Assembly (NCBI RefSeq): GCF_001905385.1
Contig: NZ_LIPF01000004.1
Span: 434,001 to 498,000, forward strand
Length of the DNA: 64,000 nucleotides
Reading direction: 5' to 3'
From: Streptomyces sp. CB02414
Lineage (GTDB): Bacteria > Actinomycetota > Actinomycetes > Streptomycetales > Streptomycetaceae
This document shows positions 52,294 through 62,749 of this stretch, in pieces. The position numbers and the translations under genes are program-made. Numbering within the stretch: the first letter of the stretch is position 1; the number at the start of each line of letters is the position of its first letter. The notes under the pieces were generated by a model. That model saw only the letters and a list, made by a program, of their open reading frames with translations, was not told the origin of the DNA and did not search any database.

Positions 52294-53460
52294 ATGGCCG
52301 ACGATGTGCTGGCTGCCGTACGAGACCTCGCCCCGAGTCTGCGGGAGCGCGCGGCCGAGGCCGAGGAGCTGCGCCGGGTGCCCGACGCCTCCGTCAAGGA
52401 GCTGGAGGCCACCGGCTTCTTCCAGCTGCTGCAGCCCAGGGCCTTCGGCGGCCGGGCGGCCGACCCGGTGCTCTTCTACTCGGCGGTGAAGGAGATAGCC
52501 AAGGCCTGCGGTTCGACCGGCTGGGTCGCCTCCGTCGTCGGCGTCCACCCCTGGCACGTGGCCCTGTACGACCCGCGGGCCCAGCAGGAGGTGTGGGGTC
52601 AGGACCCGAAGACCCGCATCGCGTCCTCGTACGCGCCCACCGGCAAGGCGACCCCGGTCGAGGGCGGCTTCCGGCTGTCGGGCCGGTGGCACTTCTCCTC
52701 CGGCTGCGACCACGCCCAGTGGGCCCTGCTGGGCTGCCTCGTCCCGGACGCCGAGGGCCGGCCGTTGGACATGCGCACCTTCCTGGTGCCCCGCTCCGAG
52801 TACCGGATCCACGACGTGTGGGACACCGTCGGCCTGCGCGGCACCGGCAGCAACGACATCGCCGTCGAGGACGTCTTCGTCCCCGACCACCGCGCGCTCA
52901 GCTTCGGCCCGGTGACCGCCCTTCAGGTGCCCGGCCACGAGCTCAACCCGGAGCCCCTGTACCGGCTGCCGTACGCCGGTGTGTTCACGACCACCATCTC
53001 CACCCCGATCGTGGGCATCGCCGAGGGCGCCTACGAGTCCTACGTCGAGGCCACCAAGCAGCGGTTCCGCGTCTCCTACGGACAGAAGGTCGCCGAGGAC
53101 CCCTTCGCACAGGTGCGCATCGCCCGCGCGGCCGGCGACATCGACGCCGCCTGGCTCCAGCTGAGCCGCAACATCGGCGAGATGTACGCCCACGTCCGGC
53201 GCGGCGAGGAACTCCCGATGGAACTGCGCATCCGCACCCGCCGGGACCAGGTGATGGCCACCGAGCGGGCGGTCGCCGCGATCGACCTGCTGATGGAGAA
53301 CGCGGGCGGCGGCGCCATGCGCAACGGCCCCAACCCGATCCAGCGCGCCTGGCGCGACGCGCACAACGGCCGCGGCCACGCCGCCAACGACCCGGAGCGG
53401 GCGCTGGTCATGTACGGGCAGTGCGCCCTCGGCATCGAGACCCGGGACACGATGGCCTGA
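52294..53460 (+). CDS. hsaA: HsaA-type flavin-dependent monooxygenase, oxygenase component
   Basis: A 388-residue acyl-CoA-dehydrogenase-fold monooxygenase: LQPRAFGGRAADPVLFYSAV, CGSTGWVASVVGVHPWHVAL, RLSGRWHFSSGCDHAQWALLG, VGLRGTGSNDIAVEDVFVPDH and C-terminal AWRDAHNGRGHAAN. HsaA, using FMNH2 from HsaB, hydroxylates C4 of the 9,10-seco steroid (3-HSA). AAGGGA lies before ATG 52294. hsaC and an hsaB-like gene follow, as expected for this pathway. Other phenol or indole hydroxylases share the fold, so the name leans on context. Confidence 0.85.
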   Translation: MADDVLAAVRDLAPSLRERAAEAEELRRVPDASVKELEATGFFQLLQPRAFGGRAADPVLFYSAVKEIAKACGSTGWVASVVGVHPWHVALYDPRAQQEVWGQDPKTRIASSYAPTGKATPVEGGFRLSGRWHFSSGCDHAQWALLGCLVPDAEGRPLDMRTFLVPRSEYRIHDVWDTVGLRGTGSNDIAVEDVFVPDHRALSFGPVTALQVPGHELNPEPLYRLPYAGVFTTTISTPIVGIAEGAYESYVEATKQRFRVSYGQKVAEDPFAQVRIARAAGDIDAAWLQLSRNIGEMYAHVRRGEELPMELRIRTRRDQVMATERAVAAIDLLMENAGGGAMRNGPNPIQRAWRDAHNGRGHAANDPERALVMYGQCALGIETRDTMA

Positions 53461-53553
53461 CAGGCGCCGCCGGCCTCTTCCTCGGCCGAACTCGAACTTC
53501 CTTCGCCCCGAACCTCGTCGCACCGAACACCGAAGACCTCGAAAGGGCTGATC

Positions 53554-54447
53554 ATGGACATCCGTGCTCTCGGATACCTGCGCCTGGAGACCACCAGGCT
53601 CGCCGAGTGGCGCACGTACGCGCTCGACGTCCTCGGCATGGTGGAGGCCCCCGGCACCACCGAGGACACCCTCCGGCTGCGCATGGACGACCGGGCCCAC
53701 CGCATCGTCGTCCAGGCGGGCACGGGCGACCGGCTGCTGGCGGCCGGCTGGGAGGTGGCGAACGCCGCCGCCCTGGCCCGGGCCGGCCAGGAGCTGGAGG
53801 CGGCGGGCGTCGCCGTCAAGCCCGCCGACGCCGCCGAACTCGCCGACCGCCGCGTCCGGGGGCTGATCCACGTGACGGACCCCTGCGGCAACCCGCTGGA
53901 GATCTACTGGGGCCAGGCCCAGGACCACACCGCGCTCGGCGCCCCGTACGGCAACCGCTTCGTCACCGGCGACCTCGGCCTCGGCCACGTGGTGCTGCCG
54001 GTGCCGGACGTCGAGGCGGCCCTGGACTTCTACGAGAACCTGCTCGGCTTCCAGCTGCGCGACTCGATGAAGCTGCCGCCGCAGGCCGTGCCGACCGCCG
54101 CCGAGCAGCGGGACTTCCACTGGATGCACTTCCTCAGCCCCAACAAGCGTCACCACAGCCTGGGGCTGTACCCCGGCGCGCTGCCCCCCGGGATCGTCCA
54201 CTTCATGGTGGAGCTGGAGACCCTGGACGACGTGGGCCGCGGCCTGGACCGCATGAACGCCGCGGGCATCCCCATCGCCTCCAGCCTCGGCCGCCACACC
54301 AACGACCACATGGTGTCGTTCTACGCGCAGGCACCCGGCGGATTCCAGGTCGAGTACGGCTGGGACGGCCTGCTCGTCGACCCGGACACCTGGGTGGCCA
54401 AGGAGATCACCGCCGACAGCTTCTGGGGCCACCAGTGGAACGGCTGA
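53554..54447 (+). CDS. hsaC: HsaC-type extradiol dioxygenase
   Basis: A 297-residue two-domain type I extradiol dioxygenase. The iron ligands are His145 (LGHVVLPV), His216 (IVHFMVE) and Glu267 (FQVEYGW), spaced as in HsaC and BphC. The N-terminal domain has lost the metal ligands, as normal. HsaC cleaves the catechol ring of 3,4-DHSA meta to its hydroxyls. GAAAGGG precedes ATG 53554. The hsaB-like gene overlaps its 3' end. Confidence 0.9.
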   Translation: MDIRALGYLRLETTRLAEWRTYALDVLGMVEAPGTTEDTLRLRMDDRAHRIVVQAGTGDRLLAAGWEVANAAALARAGQELEAAGVAVKPADAAELADRRVRGLIHVTDPCGNPLEIYWGQAQDHTALGAPYGNRFVTGDLGLGHVVLPVPDVEAALDFYENLLGFQLRDSMKLPPQAVPTAAEQRDFHWMHFLSPNKRHHSLGLYPGALPPGIVHFMVELETLDDVGRGLDRMNAAGIPIASSLGRHTNDHMVSFYAQAPGGFQVEYGWDGLLVDPDTWVAKEITADSFWGHQWNG

Positions 54448-54934
54448 GGGCACGCCAGGTCGACGCGGACGTCTTCCGGGACGTCCTCGGCCGGTTCGCC
54501 AGCGGCATCACGGTGGTGGCCGCCCTCGACGCCGGGGAACCGGCCGGGTTCGCCTGCCAGTCCTTCGCCTCGCTCTCCCTCGATCCCCCCTGGTCATGCT
54601 GGCCGTCGGCAAGGCCTCCACCAGCTGGCCGAGGATCGAGCGGGCCGGCCGCTTCTGCGTCAACATCCTCGCCGAGGACCAGCGGGCCACGTGCGTCGCG
54701 CTGGGCCGCAGCGGCGCCGGCAAGTTCGCCGACGTGCCCTGGCACACCTCGCCGCACGGCACCGTGGTCCTCGACGGCGCCCTCGCCACCGTGGACTGCC
54801 GCCTGGCCGCCGTCCAGGAAGCCGGCGACCACCACATCGTCACCGGCGAGGTGGTCGGCCTCGCCGCACGGGAGCACGGGCTGCCCCTGCTCTACTTCCG
54901 CAGCCGCTACGCCACCGGCACGTTCACGAGCTGA
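54435..54934 (+). pseudogene. hsaB: HsaB-type flavin reductase with a -1 frameshift in a C-run
   Basis: Two reading frames together make one flavin reductase. The first, from GTG 54435, reads VERLRARQVDADVFRDVLGRFASGITVV...FACQSFASLSLDPP; the second continues MLAVGKASTSWPRIERAGRF through CVNILAEDQRA to YATGTFTS. The break is in the six-C run at 54585-54590. One extra C would restore DPPLVMLAVGK and a 166-residue protein, the normal length. It should supply FMNH2 to HsaA. Either the base is a sequencing error, or the gene is broken and the paralogue at 62750-63322 replaces it. Confidence 0.85.
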
Positions 54935-54976
54935 GCGTCCCTGCCCGCACCGCAACGACACGACGAGGTGGAAGCG

Positions 54977-56641
54977 ATGAACGACAGGTGGGACCACACC
55001 TACGACGTGGTGGTGGCCGGCTCCGGCGCGGCGGGCATGGCCGCGGCCATCACCGCCCGGCTGCGCGGACTGACCGTCCTGGTGGTGGAGAAGAACGACG
55101 TCTACGGCGGCACGACCGCCCTGTCCGGCGGCGCGATCTGGGTGCCGGACAACTTCCACCTGGACGCCGCCGGACTCGGCGACACACCGGAGAAGGCCCG
55201 CGCCTACCTCGACGCCACCGTCGGGGAGCGGGTCCCGGCCGAGCGAAAGGCGGCCTACGTCGAGCACGGGCCGCGCATGGTGCGCGAGTTCCACGACCGC
55301 ACGGCCGTGAGGTTCGTCCACACCCCGGGATACTCCGACTACTACCCCGAGCGGCTCGGCGGTTTCCCCGAGGGCCGCTCCGTCGAACCGCGGATCTTCG
55401 ACCTCACCAGGCTCCCGCCCGGCCAGCGGGCCACCCTGAACCGGGCCGGGCTCCCCACCTACGGACTCACCATCACCTCGAAGGACTTCCGCCACCTGAA
55501 CATGGTCGCGCGCACCTGGGCCGGCCGGCGGACCTCGGTGAGGGTCGCCGCCCGGGCCGCCGGGGCCCTCCTGCTCCGCCGGAAGCCGCTGTCCCTCGGC
55601 GAGGCACTGATCGCCCGGATGCGGCACTCGCTGGACCGCCTCGGCGGCGAACTGTGGCTCTCCGCACCACTGACCGGCCTGGTGGAGGACAACGGCCGGA
55701 TCACCGGCGTCCGGGTCACCCGCGAAGACGGCCGGGAGCGCGCGATCAGGGCCACCGGCGGCGTGGTCCTCGCCTCCGGCGGCTTCTCCCACAACCAGCG
55801 CCTGCGCGAGAAGTACCTCCCCGCCCCCACGGCCACCGAGTGGAGCTCGGCGGCCGACGGCCAGACGGGCGACGGGCTGGAGCTGGGCCAGTCCGCCGGT
55901 GCCGCCGTCGACCTGATGGACCGGGTGTGGGGCGCACCGTCCGTGGTGCCGCCCGGCGGCAGGCCCTTCTTCCTGGTGGCCGACCGCGGTGTCCCCGGAA
56001 TGGTGATCGTCGACTCGGCGGGGGAGCGCTACGCCAACGAGGCCGCGCCGTACCACGAGTTCGTGGACGCCATGTACGCGCACCACCGGCCCGAGGCGTC
56101 CACCGTGCCGTCCTGGATGATCCTCGACGCCAGGTCCAAGGCCCGCTACATCGTCCTGGGGCTCTTCCCGGGCCAGTCCTTCCCCAAGCCGTGGCTGGAG
56201 AGCGGGTTCGTCAAGAGGGCCGGGACCGTCGAGGAGCTGGCCGCCCGCACGGGCCTGCCCCCGGAGCGGCTGCGCGCCACCGTGGACCGCTTCAACGGCT
56301 TCGCCCGCGCCGGCCGCGACGAGGACTACCACCGCGGCGACAGCGTCTACGACCGCTACTACGGCGATCCGACCCTGCCCAACCCCAACCTCGCGCCGCT
56401 GGAGAAGGGCCCGTACTACGCGATCCCCGTGCACCCCGGCGACATCGGCACCAAGGGCGGCCTGGTCACCGACGCCATGGCCCGGGTGCTGCGGGAGGAC
56501 GGGACGGCGATCGACGGCCTGTACGCCTCCGGCAACGTCTCGGCCGCGGTCATGGGCGAGACGTACCCGGGGCCCGGCGCGACCATCGGTCCCGCCATGA
56601 CCTTCAGCTGGATCGCCGTCAACCACATCGCAGGCACGTGA
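54977..56641 (+). CDS. kstD: 3-ketosteroid delta-1-dehydrogenase
   Basis: A 554-residue FAD enzyme: VVVAGSGAAGMAAAITA (dinucleotide motif), GGTTALSGGAIWVPDN (KstD/fumarate-reductase signature), a GYSDYYPERLGG tyrosine segment, and near the C-terminus LYASGNVSAAVMGETYPGPGATIGPAMTF. The Tyr-Pro-Gly-x-Gly there corresponds to the catalytic Tyr and Gly of KstD1. It introduces the C1-C2 double bond into 3-ketosteroids. GAGGTGGA lies just before ATG 54977. The length and motif order match KstD. A delta-4 dehydrogenase is a less likely alternative. Confidence 0.87.
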   Translation: MNDRWDHTYDVVVAGSGAAGMAAAITARLRGLTVLVVEKNDVYGGTTALSGGAIWVPDNFHLDAAGLGDTPEKARAYLDATVGERVPAERKAAYVEHGPRMVREFHDRTAVRFVHTPGYSDYYPERLGGFPEGRSVEPRIFDLTRLPPGQRATLNRAGLPTYGLTITSKDFRHLNMVARTWAGRRTSVRVAARAAGALLLRRKPLSLGEALIARMRHSLDRLGGELWLSAPLTGLVEDNGRITGVRVTREDGRERAIRATGGVVLASGGFSHNQRLREKYLPAPTATEWSSAADGQTGDGLELGQSAGAAVDLMDRVWGAPSVVPPGGRPFFLVADRGVPGMVIVDSAGERYANEAAPYHEFVDAMYAHHRPEASTVPSWMILDARSKARYIVLGLFPGQSFPKPWLESGFVKRAGTVEELAARTGLPPERLRATVDRFNGFARAGRDEDYHRGDSVYDRYYGDPTLPNPNLAPLEKGPYYAIPVHPGDIGTKGGLVTDAMARVLREDGTAIDGLYASGNVSAAVMGETYPGPGATIGPAMTFSWIAVNHIAGT

Positions 56642-56661
56642 GAGAGGGAAAGGGGGCGCAC

Positions 56662-58243
<1,582 letters not shown>

Positions 58244-58259
58244 CGAGGAGCGTACGCAC

Positions 58260-59876
58260 GTGAACGACCGCATCACCGAGACGGCCGACGTCGTGGTCGT
58301 CGGAGCCGGCGTCACCGGCCTGTACACCGTGCACCGGCTGCGCGAACTCGGCTTCCGGGTGCGCGGCTTCGAACGCGGCGCCGACGTGGGCGGCGTCTGG
58401 TACTGGAACCGCTACCCGGGCGCACGCTGCGACGTGGAGTCCGTGGACTACTCGTACTCCTTCGACGACGACCTCCAGCAGACCTGGGACTGGAGCGAGA
58501 AGTACGCCACCCAGCCGGAGATCATGCGCTACCTGGGGCATGTCGCCGACCGCTTCGACCTCCGGCGCGACTACACCTTCGCCACCTCGGTGACCTCGGC
58601 CGAACTGGACGAGGAGACGCTGCGCTGGACGGTGCGCACCGACCGTGGGCACAGCGTGTCCGCCCGGTACTGCGTGTTCGCCGTCGGCTGCCTCTCCAGC
58701 ACCCACACCCCGGACATCCCCGGAGCCGGGGACTTCACCGGAGACACCCACCACACCGGCGAATGGCCGCACGAGGGCGTCGACTTCACGGGGCTGCGCG
58801 TCGGCGTGATCGGCACCGGCTCCTCCGGCATCCAGTCCGTCCCGCTGATCGCCGCACAGGCCGCGCACCTCACCGTCTTCCAGCGCAGCGCCAACTACAG
58901 CATCCCCGCCGGCAACAAGCCCCTGGACGACGCGACGCGCAGGCGCATCAAGGCGGACTACGCCGAGCGGCGGCGGCTGTCCCGCAGCAGTGGCGGCGGC
59001 TCACCGCACACCACGCACCCGTCCCGCACGTTCGAAGTGTCCGAGCGGGAGCGCAGGGCCGCCTACGAGAAGCGCTGGCAGCTGGGCGGCGTCCTGTACT
59101 CGAAGACCTTCCCGGACCAGCTGACGGACCCGCGGGCCAACGAGGCGGCGCGCGCCTTCTGGGAGGAGAAGGTCCGCGCCCTCGTGGACGACCCGGCCAC
59201 CGCCGACCTGCTGGTCCCCACCGACCACCCGATCGGCACCAAGCGGATCGTCACCGACTCCGACTACTACGAGACGTTCAACCTCGATCACGTGCGCCTG
59301 GCCGACCTGCGCGAGAACCCGATCGAACGGATCGACCCGGCCGGGATCGTGCTGGCGGACGGCACGCTGGTGGAACTCGACGCCATCGTCTTCGCGACCG
59401 GTTTCGACGCCATGACCGGTGCGGCCGACCGGATCGACGTCCGGGGCCGCGGCGGCCGGACCCTGCGGAGTGCCTGGGCGGCGGGCCCGCGGACCTACCT
59501 GGGCGTCGCCGTCGACGGCTTCCCGAACCTGTTCAACCTCACCGGGCCCGGCAGCCCGTCCGTACTGGCCAACGTGGTGCTCTGCGCCGAGCAGCACGGT
59601 GACTGGCTCGGCGACTGCCTGCACCACCTCCGCGAGCACGGCCACCTCGGGATCGAGGCGACCGAGGAGGCCGTCGACCACTGGGTCGCGGAGTGCCGCG
59701 ACCGGGCCGACGCCACCTTGTTCCCGTCGGCGAACTCCTGGTACCTGGGTGCCAACATCCCGGGCAAACCGCGGGTGTTCATGCCGTTCATCGGCGGGCT
59801 CGGGACGTACGGGGACATCATCGCGGACGTGGCGGACTCCGGGTACAAGGGCTTCGACCTGATCAGGAACCGCTGA
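58260..59876 (+). CDS. Baeyer-Villiger-type flavin monooxygenase
   Basis: A 538-residue class B flavoprotein: VVVVGAGVTGLYTVHRL (FAD), the GGVWYWNRYPGARCD motif, and the BVMO fingerprint FTGDTHHTGEWP followed by VGVIGTGSSGIQ (NADPH fold). C-terminal ATGFDAMTGA and NLTGPGSPSVLANVV complete the cyclohexanone-monooxygenase type. In a steroid cluster it could insert oxygen next to the C17 or C20 ketone, as in testololactone or acetate-ester formation. GTG 58260 has GAGGAG 10 bases upstream. The 3' end overlaps the convergent esterase by 14 bases. Confidence 0.9.
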   Translation: MNDRITETADVVVVGAGVTGLYTVHRLRELGFRVRGFERGADVGGVWYWNRYPGARCDVESVDYSYSFDDDLQQTWDWSEKYATQPEIMRYLGHVADRFDLRRDYTFATSVTSAELDEETLRWTVRTDRGHSVSARYCVFAVGCLSSTHTPDIPGAGDFTGDTHHTGEWPHEGVDFTGLRVGVIGTGSSGIQSVPLIAAQAAHLTVFQRSANYSIPAGNKPLDDATRRRIKADYAERRRLSRSSGGGSPHTTHPSRTFEVSERERRAAYEKRWQLGGVLYSKTFPDQLTDPRANEAARAFWEEKVRALVDDPATADLLVPTDHPIGTKRIVTDSDYYETFNLDHVRLADLRENPIERIDPAGIVLADGTLVELDAIVFATGFDAMTGAADRIDVRGRGGRTLRSAWAAGPRTYLGVAVDGFPNLFNLTGPGSPSVLANVVLCAEQHGDWLGDCLHHLREHGHLGIEATEEAVDHWVAECRDRADATLFPSANSWYLGANIPGKPRVFMPFIGGLGTYGDIIADVADSGYKGFDLIRNR

Positions 59877-60810
59877 GATGCGGCGCCGGGCCCGGCGGTT
59901 CGCCCCCGAGCGCCGTGCGCAGGGCGGCGAACGCGGCCTCGCGGGCCGCCGCCACCTCCGGCAGGGCCGCGGCCATGGACAGGAAGCCGTGGAACATCCC
60001 CGGGTAGTGGCGGGCCGTCACTCGCACTCCGGCCGCGTCCAGGGCCCGCGCGTAGGCCTGGCCTTCGTCCCGCAGCGGGTCGAAGCCGGCCGTGACGACG
60101 TACGCCTCAGGCAGCCCGGCCAGATCGGAGCGCAGGAGGGGAGCGGCGTACGGGTGGGTGCGGTCCGCTGCCTTCGGCAGGTACGCGTCCCAGTACCAGC
60201 GCAGATGGTCACCGGTGAGGAAGTAGCCCTGGCCGTTCTCGCGGTGGGAGGGCCGGGAGCGGGCGGGATCGAGCATCGGGTAGCAGAGGGCCTGGAAGGC
60301 GATCGCGGGGCCGCCCCGGTCACGGGAGAGCAGCGCGAGGACCGTGGCGAGGTTGGCGCCCGCGCTGTCCCCGGCGACGGCGATCCGGCGGCCCGGGAAC
60401 GTCCGGGCCGCCCACAGGAGGGCCGTGTACGCGTCCTCGGGGGCGTCGGGGAAGGGGTGCTCGGGGGCGCGGCGGTAGTCCACCGAGACGACGACAGCGC
60501 CCGTGGCGTCGGCCATGGAACGGCAGAGCTCGTCGTGGCTGTCGAGATCGCACACGACGAAGCCGCCGCCGTGGCAGAACACGATCACCGGGGCGTCCGC
60601 GCGGAGGCTGCCGTGATAGACGCGCACAGGCACACCGTCCGCGTCCCGGTCCGCGACCCGGGCGACGGGACGCGGCGCGACGGCGGGCCTGGGGCGGGCG
60701 TCGAAGAAGGCGCGCACCTCGGCGATGTCCGTCATCTGCGTGCCGAGCGGCGGGAAGTGCGCGGCGGCGAGGTCGATGACCGCCCGCACCTCGGGAGCGG
60801 GCCGTGTCAC
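59863..60810 (-). CDS. HSL-family alpha/beta hydrolase (esterase)
   Basis: A 315-residue hormone-sensitive-lipase-type esterase: oxyanion loop HGGGFV, nucleophile GDSAGANLA, Asp in GFDPLRDEG, His in YPGMFHGF. It could hydrolyse steroid esters or the lactone/ester made by the neighbouring Baeyer-Villiger enzyme. The GTG start overlaps the stop of the upstream SDR (GTGA, 60807-60810), so the two are translationally coupled. The 3' end runs 14 bases into the convergent BVMO gene. Confidence 0.9.
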   Translation of the reverse strand: MTRPAPEVRAVIDLAAAHFPPLGTQMTDIAEVRAFFDARPRPAVAPRPVARVADRDADGVPVRVYHGSLRADAPVIVFCHGGGFVVCDLDSHDELCRSMADATGAVVVSVDYRRAPEHPFPDAPEDAYTALLWAARTFPGRRIAVAGDSAGANLATVLALLSRDRGGPAIAFQALCYPMLDPARSRPSHRENGQGYFLTGDHLRWYWDAYLPKAADRTHPYAAPLLRSDLAGLPEAYVVTAGFDPLRDEGQAYARALDAAGVRVTARHYPGMFHGFLSMAAALPEVAAAREAAFAALRTALGGEPPGPAPHLSGS

Positions 60811-61571
60811 GCCACCGCCCCCTTCTGTCCGAAGACCGGCATCCGCCCCGCCGACGCCCCGCCGTCCACGGCGAGTTCCGCACCGGAGAGGTACGACGCG
60901 TCGTCGGATGCGAGGAACGCGACGAGGCGGGCGACCTCCTCCGGCTCCCCCACCCGCCCGAGCGGCGCGCCCGGGTGCTCCTTGCTGTCCAGGTGGCCGG
61001 TCATCGCCGTGGCGATGGCCCCCGGGTGCACGGAGTTGACCCGGATGTCGTCCGCTCCCAGCTCCAGCGCGGCCGTCCTGGTCAGGCCGCGCAGCCCCCA
61101 CTTGGCGGCCCCGTACGCACCGTGCCCCCAGATGCCCTGCAGGCCGGCCTGCGAGGAGATGTTGACGATGGACCCGCCACCGTTGGCCCGCATGGCCGGG
61201 GCGACGGCCCGGATGCCGAGGAACGGGCCCATGAGATTGACCCGGAGCAGCGCCTCCAGGCGGGCCGGGTCCTCGTCGACGACGGGGGAGGTGGTGTAGA
61301 TCGCCGCGTTGTTGACGAGCACGTCGAGCCGGCCGAAACCGTCCACGGCGGCGGCCACGGCGGCCTCCCAGGACTTCTCGTCGGTCACGTCGTGCCGTAC
61401 GAATCGGGCGGCAGGGCCGAGGGAGGCGGCCGTCGCCCGGCCCTCGTCCTCCCGTACGTCGGTGAGGACCACCTGGGCCCCGAGCGCGGCGAACAGGCGC
61501 GCCTCGGCCCGGCCCATGCCACGCGCCGCGCCGGTGACCAGCGCGACCTTCCCTGTCAGATCGACGGGCAT
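60807..61571 (-). CDS. 20-beta-HSD-like SDR, first gene of the leftward steroid operon
   Basis: A 254-residue SDR close in pattern to the 57461 gene: VALVTGAARGMGRAEARLF, VNNAAIYTTSP, VNISSQAGLQG, catalytic YGAAKWGLRGLTRTAALELG and [18 protein letters not shown]. It would act on steroid hydroxyl/keto groups. AGAAGGAGAG lies 7 bases before ATG 61571. The 5' region contains a 9-bp-arm hairpin and the steroid-regulon motif. The esterase gene follows with a four-base overlap. Confidence 0.88.
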   Translation of the reverse strand: MPVDLTGKVALVTGAARGMGRAEARLFAALGAQVVLTDVREDEGRATAASLGPAARFVRHDVTDEKSWEAAVAAAVDGFGRLDVLVNNAAIYTTSPVVDEDPARLEALLRVNLMGPFLGIRAVAPAMRANGGGSIVNISSQAGLQGIWGHGAYGAAKWGLRGLTRTAALELGADDIRVNSVHPGAIATAMTGHLDSKEHPGAPLGRVGEPEEVARLVAFLASDDASYLSGAELAVDGGASAGRMPVFGQKGAVA

Positions 61572-61602
61572 CAGCGTCTCTCCTTCTGGAGGTTGCTCGG
61601 AA

Positions 61603-61633
61603 GACGCCCCGTGTCTCACCGACGCGGGGCGTC
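61603..61633 (-). promoter_or_regulatory. Hairpin in the leader region of the SDR-esterase operon
   Basis: GACGCCCCG (61603-61611) and CGGGGCGTC (61625-61633) are exact complements around a 13-nt loop, 31 bases before the SDR start. It would lie close to the 5' end of the transcript, so it may influence initiation or mRNA stability. Confidence 0.4.
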
Positions 61634-61675
61634 CTTCGAGCGTGCCGGTAGGGGGCGCCGCGGCGGCAGTGTCCT

Positions 61676-61692
61676 TTCCCGGTGAGTGGGAG
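61676..61692 (-). promoter_or_regulatory. Steroid-regulon motif, SDR-operon / iclR2 copy
   Basis: TTCCCGGTGAGTGGGAG fits YTCCCRSTGAGYGGGAR at all 17 positions. It lies 104 nt upstream of the SDR start and 125 nt upstream of iclR2. A -10-like CACGCT (61644-61639, minus strand) follows after 31 nt. Confidence 0.65.
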
Positions 61693-61772
61693 GGGCGGCG
61701 AGCCGCTTCCCGGGGGTCCCGTCCGAAACATCGCGTGCGCATGTCTTCTCCAGGCACGGGCGCGCTGTTACA

Positions 61773-61780
61773 TTCCGGAA
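61773..61780. promoter_or_regulatory. TTCCGGAA palindrome upstream of iclR2
   Basis: A perfect 8-bp palindrome in an AT-rich patch 37 bases before the ATG of the second IclR gene. It may be part of its promoter or an autoregulatory site. Confidence 0.3.
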
Positions 61781-61817
61781 AACAAGAATTCATTTCAGTC
61801 TGTGACTGGAGGCTCCC

Positions 61818-62711
61818 ATGACGGTTGTCGAAGGCCTTCCCACCACGCACGCGCCGGCCCGTCGAGAGTTGCCGCCGTCGATGGTCGAGCGGGTGACGCT
61901 CATCATGGATCTGTTCGAGGGCCGCACGGCCCGGCTGTCCCTGGAGGAAGTGGCCCGCTGCACCCGGCTGCCCAGGTCGACGGCGCACCGGATACTCGAC
62001 CAGCTGGTGCGGCTGCGCTGGCTCGAGCACACCGGCCTGGGCTACGGACTCGGCCGCCGGGCCCTCGGCTTCGGCGGGGGAGACGGGTCGCAGAGCAGGA
62101 TCCGCGAGGCGGCCGCCGCGCGACTGCACCACCTGCAGATCAGGACCGGCCTCGTCGTCCACCTGGCCGTCCTGGACGGGGCGGAGGTCTACTACCTGGA
62201 CAAGGTCGGAGGCCGGTTCGCCACCACCGTCCCCTCGCGGGTCGGAGGCCGGGCGCCGGCCCACTGCACGGCCCTCGGCAAGGCCATGCTGGCGTGGCTC
62301 GAACCGGAAGACGTCGAGTCCAGGGCGGGTGGGACCATCGGCAGGCTGACCCCGCGCACGATCTGCGACCTCGGCACGCTGCACCAGGAGCTGAACCGCA
62401 TCCGGCGCCGTCACGGCCTGGCCTTCGAACGCGGCGAGTGCTTCCCGGACATCGCGTGTGTCGCCACCGCGGTCCGCGGCCCCGAGGGACCCGTCGCCGC
62501 GATCTCCTTGGTCGGGGACGCCTGGTCGCCGCTGGAGAAGGTCGCCCCGCTGGTCGTGGACGCGGCCCGGCAGGTGTCCCGGGAGCTGTTCCCCGGCGCG
62601 GAGGCCCAGGCCGGACCGCCGCACCGTGCGACGGACGCCGCGGAGGGGACGTGGTCGCCGCAGACCATGGACCGCCTCCTGGCGGCCGGTCAGTACGGCG
62701 ACTGGCAGTAG
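61818..62711 (+). CDS. IclR-family regulator 2 of the steroid cluster
   Basis: A 297-residue IclR protein with winged helix LSLEEVARCTRLPRSTAHRILDQLV and effector domain VYYLDKVGGRFATTVPSRVGGRAPAHCTALGKAMLAW. It is clearly paralogous to the IclR protein at 51138 over the whole length. It is divergent from the SDR-esterase operon, with one copy of the 17-bp motif between. It probably activates or represses steroid genes in response to a pathway intermediate. CTGGAGG precedes ATG 61818. Confidence 0.9.
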   Translation: MTVVEGLPTTHAPARRELPPSMVERVTLIMDLFEGRTARLSLEEVARCTRLPRSTAHRILDQLVRLRWLEHTGLGYGLGRRALGFGGGDGSQSRIREAAAARLHHLQIRTGLVVHLAVLDGAEVYYLDKVGGRFATTVPSRVGGRAPAHCTALGKAMLAWLEPEDVESRAGGTIGRLTPRTICDLGTLHQELNRIRRRHGLAFERGECFPDIACVATAVRGPEGPVAAISLVGDAWSPLEKVAPLVVDAARQVSRELFPGAEAQAGPPHRATDAAEGTWSPQTMDRLLAAGQYGDWQ

Positions 62712-62749
62712 GAGGGGCCCTCGGCGCCACCCGCGGGGCGGCGATCGGC

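Noticed and set aside
54435..54934. The two halves of HsaB as two separate genes
   Set aside because: The halves join exactly at a C-run inside a conserved family motif, and the second half has no ribosome-binding site, so a single frameshifted gene is the better reading.
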